This document shows positions 9,057 to 16,514 of a stretch of DNA of 64,000 nt, one piece after another. Both the position numbers and the translations under genes were made by a program. The stretch is from SHVO01 sp041905525 (GTDB lineage Bacteria > Pseudomonadota > Alphaproteobacteria > Rhodospirillales > Rhodospirillaceae). How positions within the stretch are numbered: the first letter of the stretch is position 1; the number at the start of each line of letters is the position of its first letter. The notes beneath the pieces are model-generated. The model saw nothing but the letters and a program-made list of their open reading frames with translations. It made no database searches and was not told the DNA's origin. The DNA lies in the NCBI GenBank assembly GCA_041905525.1, contig JAYRKY010000015.1:16770-80769 (forward strand). The letters run 5' to 3'.

Positions 9057-9204
9057 CCAGAATGGAACGTGGCTGGTAAGAAAAAGGTTAACGACTCCGC
9101 CTGACTGCGTGACGCACGTATGCGCCAATTATGAATATTATTAATGGCTTATCGGGCGATATTCATCGCTAACATTAAGCACACGACGAACTTCAGAAAA
9201 AGAA

Positions 9205-9864
9205 TTAGCCGATGCTTTGCATAGCAGGCCGCTCCGCATCCTGTGCGACGGCCATGTCGATCATGCGGGCGAGGATTTCCGGCTCCTGCGCGCCCGCGAT
9301 GGCACGCCCTTCGTTGAAGATGAAGCAGGGCACGCCGGTGATTCCGAGGCGGTGCATACGTGCGTTCTCAGTGTACACGGCGTTGAGATCGCTATCGCTC
9401 GACAAGTGCGCATGAGCCATGTGGCGCTCGATCCCGATCTGTTCGGCGAGACGAATCAAGACTTCAACGTTGCCGAGATCCAGCCCGTGCTCGAAGTATG
9501 AGCTGAACAGGAGTTCCACGGCCTCATTTTGCCGACCGAGTGTGTGCGCCAAGCGCACAAGGCGATGAGAGTTCGCCGAGTTCGGGACGCGCTTGATTTT
9601 ATCGAGCGCGAAGTTAATGCCTTCGGCCTTGCCGGTGTAAACCAGCGCTTCGGCGATCCGGTCGTATTGGTGGCTGCCGCCGAACTTGCGCTCCAGATAC
9701 TCACGCCGGTCCACGCCCTGCGGCGGCAAATCCGGATTCAATAGGAACGACCGATAGCGCAGCTCCGGCTTCAAGTTCGCGCGCGATTTGAGGGCGCGGT
9801 CGAACCGGCGCTTGCCGACGAAGCACCAGGGGCAGACCGTGTCGAAGACGATGTCGATACGCAT
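9205..9864 (-). CDS. DsbA-family oxidoreductase (FrnE-like)
   Basis: 219 residues beginning MRIDIVFDTVCPWCFVGKRR: a thioredoxin fold with the CPWC redox pair at residues 11-14, in a protein without signal peptide. The helical insert and the cis-Pro region G-I-T-G-V-P-C-F-I-F-N fit the FrnE/2-hydroxychromene-2-carboxylate isomerase-like group of DsbA relatives. It probably works in the cytosol as a thiol oxidoreductase or glutathione-dependent enzyme; the substrate is not evident. It stands alone, with an AT-rich 180-base gap to its downstream neighbour. Confidence 0.85.
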   Translation of the reverse strand: MRIDIVFDTVCPWCFVGKRRFDRALKSRANLKPELRYRSFLLNPDLPPQGVDRREYLERKFGGSHQYDRIAEALVYTGKAEGINFALDKIKRVPNSANSHRLVRLAHTLGRQNEAVELLFSSYFEHGLDLGNVEVLIRLAEQIGIERHMAHAHLSSDSDLNAVYTENARMHRLGITGVPCFIFNEGRAIAGAQEPEILARMIDMAVAQDAERPAMQSIG

Positions 9865-9896
9865 GGGCCCATCTTAGGACCCCGCGAGCTCCGCGG

Positions 9897-10664
9897 CTAG
9901 GTCCGGACCCACACCTGATATCGGGCGGCGCTGGCGCCGGCGGCCTTCCGCAGGCGGTGAATGATCGCCGGATCGAGCGCGGTGCCCGTTCTTAAGAGCA
10001 GGCTGCCGTTGATATCGCGCACATCCCGAGCCAGGACCGCGCCCGGCGTGACCTCGTTGAGCCCGCACATCCGGGCAGGCGCATGACCGGGTGCGCGGCC
10101 GCCGGGCTGCACGTGGCGCAGCGGCGCACTGGCGGAGGCGCCTGCCGCAGTCGAGAGTTTTGTCGACACAATCGGTGACGCTGTCACGGGTGGTGGCACC
10201 ACACACGGAACGGAGGCGTAATGCGATACGTCCTGCAGGACCCAAGACCGTTTGAGCGCGGCTTCGATGCTGCGGCTGAGCTTTTCCAGCGAAAGCGGAG
10301 CAACCGCAAAGCCGTTGACGTCCAAATCCACGGCGCATTTGACCGCGGCTTCCTCGGCGCGCGAGGTGAAGATCACAAAGGCCGCGCGCGCATCGACATT
10401 CGGAAGGACACGGCAGCGGACCATGCGAAGGAGCTCTAATCCGCCCACCGGCAGCATGTCCCAGTCCGCGACGATGCAGTTCACCTGCGCTCCAGGCTCG
10501 CCCAACAACTCGATCGCCTTATCGACGCTCATCGTCTGGCGCACATGTTGCGCGCGATCCGCAAGGGCCGCGTGTACCATTTCGCGGGCCATTGGCTTGT
10601 CATCGACGACGAGAATGCGCGCGTGCGCGACATCGCCGGCGGACGCCTGGTGGGAGGGAACCAT
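9897..10664 (-). CDS. response regulator with degenerate receiver domain (copy 1)
   Basis: Receiver domain at residues about 16-135 (ARILVVDDKPMAREMVHAAL): acidic pair D21-D22, phospho-acceptor D67 in VADWDMLPVGG, and the T/S switch position in VIFTSRAEE. The usual K-P is replaced by A-P (A122 in GFAVAPLSLEKL), so the invariant lysine is missing. After a Pro/Ala linker the C-terminus (residues 195-255, LNEVTPGAVLARDVRDINGS) resembles the small beta domain seen beside HD-GYP domains, without the HD-GYP. Tandem paralogue of the gene at 10787. Output unknown. Confidence 0.8.
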   Translation of the reverse strand: MVPSHQASAGDVAHARILVVDDKPMAREMVHAALADRAQHVRQTMSVDKAIELLGEPGAQVNCIVADWDMLPVGGLELLRMVRCRVLPNVDARAAFVIFTSRAEEAAVKCAVDLDVNGFAVAPLSLEKLSRSIEAALKRSWVLQDVSHYASVPCVVPPPVTASPIVSTKLSTAAGASASAPLRHVQPGGRAPGHAPARMCGLNEVTPGAVLARDVRDINGSLLLRTGTALDPAIIHRLRKAAGASAARYQVWVRT

Positions 10665-10786
10665 TTTTCACCCCAAATCCAATGGTTGTGTTTCGCTCCC
10701 GGGCTGCAAGCGAGCGCACGCCCTTACGGGAGAAATCACAACGCGTGGAACTGGACTTGGTTCCTCGTTGGTGGACCCCAAGTCTG

Positions 10787-11527
10787 TTATTGGGGATTTA
10801 AGTCGCCGATCCAGACGTATTGCACCGCACCGCGCACTTGATCGATGAGCTCCGCCCGAAGCCTGGTCCCCATAGAGAGCAAGAGCCGCCCGTTCTGGTC
10901 GCGAATGTCTTTGGCGACGATAGCGCCCGGTTGCAGGGCGTCGATCCCGCAAATGCGGACGTTGCGGAGCAGAGGGCCCTCCGCGCCCGGAGCGGTTGCC
11001 TCGCGCGGAGATTTTTGCGGGGCGGGCGTGTCGTTGGAGAGCGGGGCCGGGGCAACGGGCAGCACGCCGGCATAGTGCTGCGGCTGATGCAGCATCCATG
11101 TGCGGCGCAACGCCGTCCCGATGGTTCGTACAAGCTTTTCAATCGACAGCGGCGCGACCGCGAACCCGTTGACGTCGAGGTCGATGGCACATTTGACCGC
11201 CGCGGTATCCGCGCGCGCGGTGAGGATCACGTAGTTCGTGCGCGGAGAGGCGCGGGGAATGAGACGGCTCCTGATCATGCGAAGGAGATCAAGTCCCCCC
11301 AGCGGCGTCATATCCCAGTCCGAAACGACACAATCGATGCTGGGGCCGTAATGGCGCAACACGTCGACGGCCTTATCGATCGTTGTCGCATCGCGCAGAG
11401 ATTTCGTGCGGCCCCGAAGCGCGGCGTGAACCATCTCCCGAAAGAACGGCTTGTCGTCCACCACCAGAAAACCGGTCTTCGAGAAGTCGAATTCAGCCAG
11501 GGCGTTGGATGCAAAGGTCATGACCAC
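10787..11527 (-). CDS. response regulator with degenerate receiver domain (copy 2)
   Basis: 246 residues, clearly paralogous to the gene just downstream. The receiver keeps the acidic pair in FLVVDDKPFFREMVHAALRG, acceptor D70 in VVSDWDMTPLGGLDLL and the threonine in VILTARAD. It also has A-P (A125 in NGFAVAPLSIEKL) where the conserved K-P should be. The C-terminal piece IDALQPGAIVAKDIRDQNGR matches copy 1. No histidine kinase lies nearby. The copies are 122 bases apart on the same strand, so a local duplication is the simplest explanation; the shared lysine loss suggests a functional subfamily rather than decay. Confidence 0.8.
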   Translation of the reverse strand: MVMTFASNALAEFDFSKTGFLVVDDKPFFREMVHAALRGRTKSLRDATTIDKAVDVLRHYGPSIDCVVSDWDMTPLGGLDLLRMIRSRLIPRASPRTNYVILTARADTAAVKCAIDLDVNGFAVAPLSIEKLVRTIGTALRRTWMLHQPQHYAGVLPVAPAPLSNDTPAPQKSPREATAPGAEGPLLRNVRICGIDALQPGAIVAKDIRDQNGRLLLSMGTRLRAELIDQVRGAVQYVWIGDLNPQ

Positions 11528-11616
11528 CGGTGCGGGCTAAGGCGCCTTTCCCACCTCAGGATTGAAAATCCATGGCAAGTATAGGCACTAACAATACACA
11601 GCCAGTCTTAGTAACG

Positions 11617-11629
11617 CTACCTCAGGTAG
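11617..11629. repeat. 13-base palindrome ahead of response regulator copy 2
   Basis: CTACCT-C-AGGTAG, a perfect inverted repeat about 90 bases upstream of the start at 11527. It could be an operator; nothing else supports that. Confidence 0.25.
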
Positions 11630-11725
11630 GAACGTCTCAACCTTGTGGATAACTTTACCAATGACCTCGGCGAACGCCGCGGTAAGGCGTGCAGGGGCCA
11701 TTCGCCCTTCAATAAATTCCGGGGT

Positions 11726-13246
11726 TTAGACCTGAGGCGGTTCGGAGCGTGCGATCGGAGGAGCCGGAGATCTTCTCGCGGCCAGCCACGCTCCGAGCAT
11801 GTCGACGATGCGTTTTTCGGTGCCGCCGGGGCGGCCCGCGATAGCCCACAGCAAGGTCACCGTTCCAAAGTACGTCGCGGCGCCGGCACCGGCGAGCACA
11901 AGCGTCTGCATCAGATCCAAGGCGAGTGTCTGCTGATCGGCCCACGCCCGATCTATGCCCAGCACGACGGCGGCCATGGTGCACAGCGCGAGGCTAGGCC
12001 GCCACAAGACGCCGATGATCTCCGCCGCGGTCACATGCAGTTGCCGCTTGATCATCCAAAAATGGACGATCAAGGCGACGGCCGCGCTCAGCACAAGACC
12101 CCACGCCACCCCGACCGTACCCATGACATAGACGCCGCCGATCAGAGCGGGCGGGAGCACAAGCACACTCGGCAAACCTCGCCAGGTAATGAGATCGGGA
12201 CGTCCGATCGCCAGGTAGATCGCTTGGCCGTTGGCGACCGGGAGATTCAAGAAGCCGTAGAGACTGAGAACCTGGATCAGAGGGACGGCAGGCATCCATT
12301 GGACCCCGAGAAAGATCCGCACAATATGTTCGGCAACCAACCCGACGCCGACCGCGAGCGGTGCGCCGAGGAAAAACATGATGCCCAGCGACGCGACGAA
12401 CCCATCGGCGAGCCGCGCCGGATCGCCTTGCATCTTGGCGAAGCCGGGAAACAGCGCGCGCGAGATCGGCCAGATCAACTCGGTCGTCGCGAGGTTGGAT
12501 ATTTCGTAGGCCACCGTGTAGTGCCCGAGGGCGGTGGCGCTCGACATCTTCCCCACGACAAAGGTGTCCATGCGCTGGCGAATGAGCACGATGAGATTGT
12601 TCACCAGCAACCATTTTGAGAAGTGGAGGAACGGCGTCGCGCCCTTCAAGGACAGGCGCGGGCGGTAGGGGTGCATTGTGTAACTGAGAATCAGGGCGAC
12701 GGCTTTCCCCGTGATGATGCCCGCGACCAGCGCCCGATAATCCCGCCAATACCACGCCAGTGCCAACGTCACGACGAAGGCGGCGCATTTGCTGACGACG
12801 AGCATGCGGAACTCGCGGTCGAACTGCAGCTCCATCCGGAACTCGACGATGCCGATATTTTGGAAGCCGGAGGTGAGTGCAATCGCGGCCAGCCACAGCA
12901 CCACGGTCGCAAGCCGGGGATCATTATAGAACTCGGCCAAGGGGTGCGCCGCGGCGACGAAAAGAATCGCAGTCAGGAGACCGCGCGCGATCGAAAGCGT
13001 CCATGCGGTGTCGTATTGGGACCGGTCGGCCGACTGCTTTTGGATTAGGGCGAGATCGAACCCCAGTTCCAGCAATGTCTCAAGCACCGCGAGCATTGTC
13101 GTCGCAAGAGCGACGAGGCCGAAGTCCTCGGGAACGAGAAGACGGGCAAGGATGATCGTGCTGATCAGCCCAATGAAGCGTACCGCCAATCGCTGCAGAA
13201 TGACCCACGTCGCTCCCGCCGCGATCTTATGGCCGAGCCCACCCAC
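11726..13246 (-). CDS. polysaccharide flippase, Wzx/WzxC-like
   Basis: 506 residues with about 12-14 hydrophobic segments in the pattern of the MATE-like oligosaccharide flippase family. The N-terminal AAGATWVILQRLAVRFIGLI and ARLLVPEDFGLVALATTM are characteristic of the WzxC branch. It would move lipid-linked oligosaccharide repeat units across the inner membrane. No glycosyltransferase or polymerase gene lies in the window beside it, so the polysaccharide cannot be named. A terminator at 13331-13360 separates it from the small gene upstream. Confidence 0.85.
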   Translation of the reverse strand: MGGLGHKIAAGATWVILQRLAVRFIGLISTIILARLLVPEDFGLVALATTMLAVLETLLELGFDLALIQKQSADRSQYDTAWTLSIARGLLTAILFVAAAHPLAEFYNDPRLATVVLWLAAIALTSGFQNIGIVEFRMELQFDREFRMLVVSKCAAFVVTLALAWYWRDYRALVAGIITGKAVALILSYTMHPYRPRLSLKGATPFLHFSKWLLVNNLIVLIRQRMDTFVVGKMSSATALGHYTVAYEISNLATTELIWPISRALFPGFAKMQGDPARLADGFVASLGIMFFLGAPLAVGVGLVAEHIVRIFLGVQWMPAVPLIQVLSLYGFLNLPVANGQAIYLAIGRPDLITWRGLPSVLVLPPALIGGVYVMGTVGVAWGLVLSAAVALIVHFWMIKRQLHVTAAEIIGVLWRPSLALCTMAAVVLGIDRAWADQQTLALDLMQTLVLAGAGAATYFGTVTLLWAIAGRPGGTEKRIVDMLGAWLAARRSPAPPIARSEPPQV

Positions 13247-13330
13247 TTAAGCACTCCTCAACATGGAAGAGCACCGCACGTGGACCAGGGAGGATAGACG
13301 CATCGGGGAACCGCGGCAGAGCAGGAGGGT

Positions 13331-13360
13331 AAAAAAACAAAGACCTGATCGACAATCAGG
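13331..13360 (-). terminator. Rho-independent terminator after the 25-aa gene
   Basis: On the minus strand: stem CCTGAT / ATCAGG with loop TGTCG, then TCTTTG and seven T. It lies 40 bases past the stop of the mini-gene at 13400 and ahead of the flippase. Confidence 0.65.
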
Positions 13361-13399
13361 CGGTGAGGGGCTGAAGCGCCGGACGGTCTTATGGGCGTC

Positions 13400-13477
13400 C
13401 TAGACGACGTTGAACAGATAAATAAGAAGAATGACAGGCAGGGGAATTTCCAAGAGCCATAGCAGCAGCGGACGCAT
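13400..13477 (-). CDS. 25-aa hydrophobic membrane peptide
   Basis: Too short for ordinary gene callers. ATG 13477 has a GAGG four bases upstream; the product M-R-P-L-L-L-W-L-L-E-I-P-L-P-V-I-L-L-I-Y and then L-F-N-V-V is almost wholly one membrane helix with a central E-I-P-L-P kink. A clear terminator follows on the same strand, which supports an independent short transcript. Similar tiny peptides with an L-W-L-L-x-x-P-x-P pattern occur unannotated in other alphaproteobacteria, as far as I recall. Function unknown. Confidence 0.5.
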   Translation of the reverse strand: MRPLLLWLLEIPLPVILLIYLFNVV

Positions 13478-13589
13478 GAAACCTCGCGGCACTAAGACCG
13501 AGCGTTGTCAGCGGCTCTACAACGTGAAGACGGGCACTTGGTTCCCTGGAGACGCGCGATGGTGGTGGGCGCGAGCAGGCGTGTGACGT

Positions 13590-14558
13590 CTAGCCTGACG
13601 GGTGATTTTCCAACGCCCGCAGCCGGTCGAGTTCGGCGCGGGCTTCAGCGGCTTCGATGCTGTCACGCGGACACTCTTTCTGGGCAGTCAGAAATTGTTC
13701 GCGCGCACCGTTACCGTTGGCCTTGATGATGCGCATGGCGCCCAGAAAAAGCGCGCGCTCGCAACGCGCGGTCTTGGACCGTAACGCCTGCGGGTCCGCC
13801 GCGGGCGCCTCCTCGGAATCGGCCAGCAGCGCGCGTGTCATAGCGCCTTCATTGCCGCCCATCGCTCCCGAGAGAAGATCGCGGTTCACATAGATGCCCG
13901 CGCGCATGCCTGACTTCACATACCACAGCGCGGCGAGGGTGTCGTCGGGGGCTTCCTGTAGTGCGCGGCCAAACGCCTCGGAGGCTTCTTTCCATTGGCC
14001 CGAAAGATACATCGCCATGCCCTGGCCGAGATCCGAAGTGTTCGATTGTCCGGGGACCGCGCGCAGGCGCTGGTAACGGACCGCCGCTTCATCGAATTGC
14101 CCGGCGAGCAATTTCAAGTAAGCCGTGCGCCGCATGGGCGTCACGGCGTCCGGCGTAAGGCGTTCCACCCCTTCGAGATCGGCGATGGCGCTTTCGTATT
14201 GTCCGAGCCGTTGTTTGAAGACACCGCGCAAGAGCTGGCTGCGCCAATTGTCGGGCCGTAGCTGCAGCGCGCGGTCAAGATCTGAGATGGCCTCGGCATA
14301 ATGGGTGAGGCTGCCGTGCGCGGAGGCGCGACGGGTGTAGTCGATCTCGTCGATCGAACCGAAGGCGATGACCCGGTTCAGCTTCTCGATCGCTTCTTCG
14401 TAGCGGCCCTCGTCGATCAGCGCCTGGGCCTCGTTCGAAAGCGCCCGCGCCTGCAGATAGTCGGAAACCTTAGAGGAGGTCGTACTGCACGCGGAGACCA
14501 AGCAAAGCAGCGCCACAAGCAGATAGCGCGATCGGAAAGCCAAGGTGCGTGTCTCCAT
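13590..14558 (-). CDS. TPR-repeat lipoprotein
   Basis: 322 residues. A lipoprotein signal ends in L-V-S-A-C (lipobox, Cys about 24). Tetratricopeptide units follow from about residue 36 (NEAQALIDEGRYEEAIEKLN, AEAISDLDRALQLRPDN, YESAIADLEGVERLTPD, FDEAAVRYQRL, WKEASEAFGRALQEAPDD). It is probably anchored in the outer membrane facing the periplasm and used as a protein-binding scaffold. Two cysteine pairs near the C-terminus may form disulfides. Monocistronic as far as visible; the partner is unknown. Confidence 0.8.
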   Translation of the reverse strand: METRTLAFRSRYLLVALLCLVSACSTTSSKVSDYLQARALSNEAQALIDEGRYEEAIEKLNRVIAFGSIDEIDYTRRASAHGSLTHYAEAISDLDRALQLRPDNWRSQLLRGVFKQRLGQYESAIADLEGVERLTPDAVTPMRRTAYLKLLAGQFDEAAVRYQRLRAVPGQSNTSDLGQGMAMYLSGQWKEASEAFGRALQEAPDDTLAALWYVKSGMRAGIYVNRDLLSGAMGGNEGAMTRALLADSEEAPAADPQALRSKTARCERALFLGAMRIIKANGNGAREQFLTAQKECPRDSIEAAEARAELDRLRALENHPSG

Positions 14559-14688
14559 CGAGGCGATGATCGGAATGAGCTTAATCTTAGAGTCTTGGGG
14601 GCGGAAATTCTAATGCGAAACCCGGTTGTGGGGCGTCATCGCATCGCGCTGCGGTTCCAACGGCAGGTCTATTGGAACCGCCGCGCCG

Positions 14689-15666
14689 TCATAAATAGTC
14701 GGCTATATACTGACTAATGATGGTGTCCAGGTTTGCCGCGGGCGAGAGGCCAATCTCCGCGGCGCGCGTCGCGCCAAGCTGCGACGGCCAGCCCGCCACG
14801 ATCTTTTCCACAAAGGAGTCGGGGGCGACACTCACCTTGCCGAGGGTGCGGCCCGCGGCGACCCGGTGCATGCTGTCGACCATTTGCCGCAAAGTCACCG
14901 TGTGGTTCGGCAAAGTCACGGCGCGATCGTCGCCAAGCTTCGCACCGTCCATCTCATGCAGTTCGATCATGTTCGCGACCACGCTGCGATAGCCTGCGAC
15001 CGCCATCGCGGTGTCGAGCGCCACGGGCAGGGCCATGTCGACCCCGTTAAGAGGCTCGCGGATCACGCCGCTGACAAACCCCGACGCCGCTTTATTCGGC
15101 GCGCCTGGCCGCACGATCACGGCTGGCAATCTCGCGCATCGGCCATCGATGAATCCCTTGCGCGTATAGTCGTTCACCAGCAATTCGCCGGCGGACTTCG
15201 TCATCCCGTAGGTGGTCTGCGGCACGTGGCGTGTGGCGTCGGAAACCGATTTCGGGAGCGCAGCGCCGCCATACACCGCCATGGAACTCGAGAAAATATG
15301 GCGCGGTTTCGAGCCCAGCCCGCGCAGCGCTTCGAGCACATGCAGATGGCCGTAAAGATTGACGCGCATGGCCAAATCGAAATCGAGTTCGCCGCCGCCG
15401 CTGACCACCGAAGCGAGATGGAACACGGAAAGATCGGGCCGGTCGATCAGTTTCGCGACGGTGTCGCGATCCGAAATGTCGCCCCGAACGACTTTCACGC
15501 GGCCATCATGGAACGGCAGCGCAGCGGTCGACGGTGTATCGAACAGTAGAATTTCGTCGACGGTTTGAGGCGTCCCACCGGCGCCGGCCAGCGTGCCGCG
15601 CGCAAGAATTTCCTGCGCCAGCCGCAAGCCGATGAACCCGGTTCCGCCGGTGATCAGTACCTTAAT
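14689..15666 (-). CDS. NAD-dependent epimerase/dehydratase (SDR), apparent ATT start
   Basis: Extended short-chain dehydrogenase/reductase of about 325 aa. The frame reads I-K-V-L-I-T-G-G-T-G-F-I-G, the complete Rossmann G-x-x-G-x-x-G motif, and later carries S-S-S-M-A-V-Y-G and the catalytic Y-x-x-x-K in TTYGMTKSAGELLVND. It oxidises/reduces or epimerises a nucleotide sugar or related substrate. The only ATG/GTG/TTG after the upstream in-frame stop at 15727-15729 is TTG 15627, inside the Rossmann motif and so unusable. ATT 15664-15666 sits exactly where relatives start and is preceded by GGGGGAGG five bases away. Alternatives are CTG 15657 or a base error. Confidence 0.8.
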   Translation of the reverse strand: MKVLITGGTGFIGLRLAQEILARGTLAGAGGTPQTVDEILLFDTPSTAALPFHDGRVKVVRGDISDRDTVAKLIDRPDLSVFHLASVVSGGGELDFDLAMRVNLYGHLHVLEALRGLGSKPRHIFSSSMAVYGGAALPKSVSDATRHVPQTTYGMTKSAGELLVNDYTRKGFIDGRCARLPAVIVRPGAPNKAASGFVSGVIREPLNGVDMALPVALDTAMAVAGYRSVVANMIELHEMDGAKLGDDRAVTLPNHTVTLRQMVDSMHRVAAGRTLGKVSVAPDSFVEKIVAGWPSQLGATRAAEIGLSPAANLDTIISQYIADYL

Positions 15667-15726
15667 GGGAGCCTCCCCCGCGTATGATGGGACGAAAGAT
15701 AACCGCTCGACGATAAGTTGTGGAAC

Positions 15727-16152
15727 CTAGTTTTCGAGCGCCGCATCCAGAGTGATGTTTGCCTTCATGAGTTTCGAGACCGGGCAACCGGCTTTCGCCT
15801 TATTGGCGAGTTCGGAGAATTGCTCGGCGCTCGCGCCTGGAATTTGCGCCCGGAGGGTCAGGTGGACGGCCGTAATCGCAAAGCCGTCGGGTTGCCGTTC
15901 CAAAGTGACATCGGCTTTCGTGTTCATCTCGCGCGCCGTCAACCCGGCCTCTCCGAGGATGTTCGATAGCGCCATGGTGAAGCAGCCGGCGTGCGCCGCG
16001 CCGATCAATTCCTCGGGATTGGTTCCAGGGCCATTTTCAAAGCGCGCTGTAAATCCATAGGGATGGTTTTTGAGCGCACCGCTCTCGGTCGATATGCTGC
16101 CTTTGCCGTCTTTAAGTCCGCCGCTCCACACGGCCGATCCGGATTTTTTCAC
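15727..16152 (-). CDS. osmC: OsmC-family peroxiredoxin
   Basis: 141 residues from GTG 16152, chosen because GAGGAG stands six bases upstream and the sequence then reads V-K-K-S-G-S-A-V-W-S-G-G as in OsmC. Longer in-frame starts add a basic, non-family leader. The two peroxidatic/resolving cysteines are visible in AAHAGCFTMALSN and KAKAGCPVSKLMKAN. OsmC proteins detoxify organic hydroperoxides in the cytosol as dimers. Its stop codon is in frame with the following epimerase gene, 60 bases away, so the two may be co-transcribed. Confidence 0.9.
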   Translation of the reverse strand: MKKSGSAVWSGGLKDGKGSISTESGALKNHPYGFTARFENGPGTNPEELIGAAHAGCFTMALSNILGEAGLTAREMNTKADVTLERQPDGFAITAVHLTLRAQIPGASAEQFSELANKAKAGCPVSKLMKANITLDAALEN

Positions 16153-16514
16153 GCGCAACTCCTCGGGTGATGAATTACCCCGCTGGCTATGTAACCGCGC
16201 GGCGGGTGGGCGGCGAGAAATTCGCGGCCCGGACATAAGAACGTACAAGCAGATTTCGTGATTTCGTGTAAAATCAAAAAGAATTGTGACATGGCGGTTC
16301 GGCGGCTAGGGTCGTCATGTAGGATCCGTGCACGGATAGGCGCGTTGCGCCGCGCACGGCTGTTTTGCGGATGGTTTTGCGAAAGCGTTGGGGGCGGCTC
16401 GCCGCTTCGTATCGACGTATCTGGAGGTTTCCTACACGATATAGGCAGGGCGGAGAAGGGGCGGTGTCCGCCGACGCCTGTGCGCCACGAGCTTCGAACC
16501 GAGGAGGGTTTGAA
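16153..16514. other. divergent control region between osmC and T1
   Basis: No gene. It must hold the promoters of osmC (minus) and of the T1-R1-R2-H1 unit (plus). A tandem 8-base repeat GATTTCGT occurs at 16252-16267, next to an A-rich stretch (16268-16285). No confident sigma-70 boxes. Confidence 0.35.

Larger units (their letters stand above)
13247..13589. other. gap between flippase and TPR lipoprotein genes
   Basis: Apart from the mini-gene at 13400-13477 and its terminator, nothing further can be supported in this stretch. Confidence 0.5.

Noticed and set aside
15625..15627. TTG as start of the epimerase gene
   Set aside because: It would begin inside the G-x-x-G-x-x-G nucleotide-binding motif and destroy the Rossmann fold; ATT 15666 with a strong ribosome site fits better.
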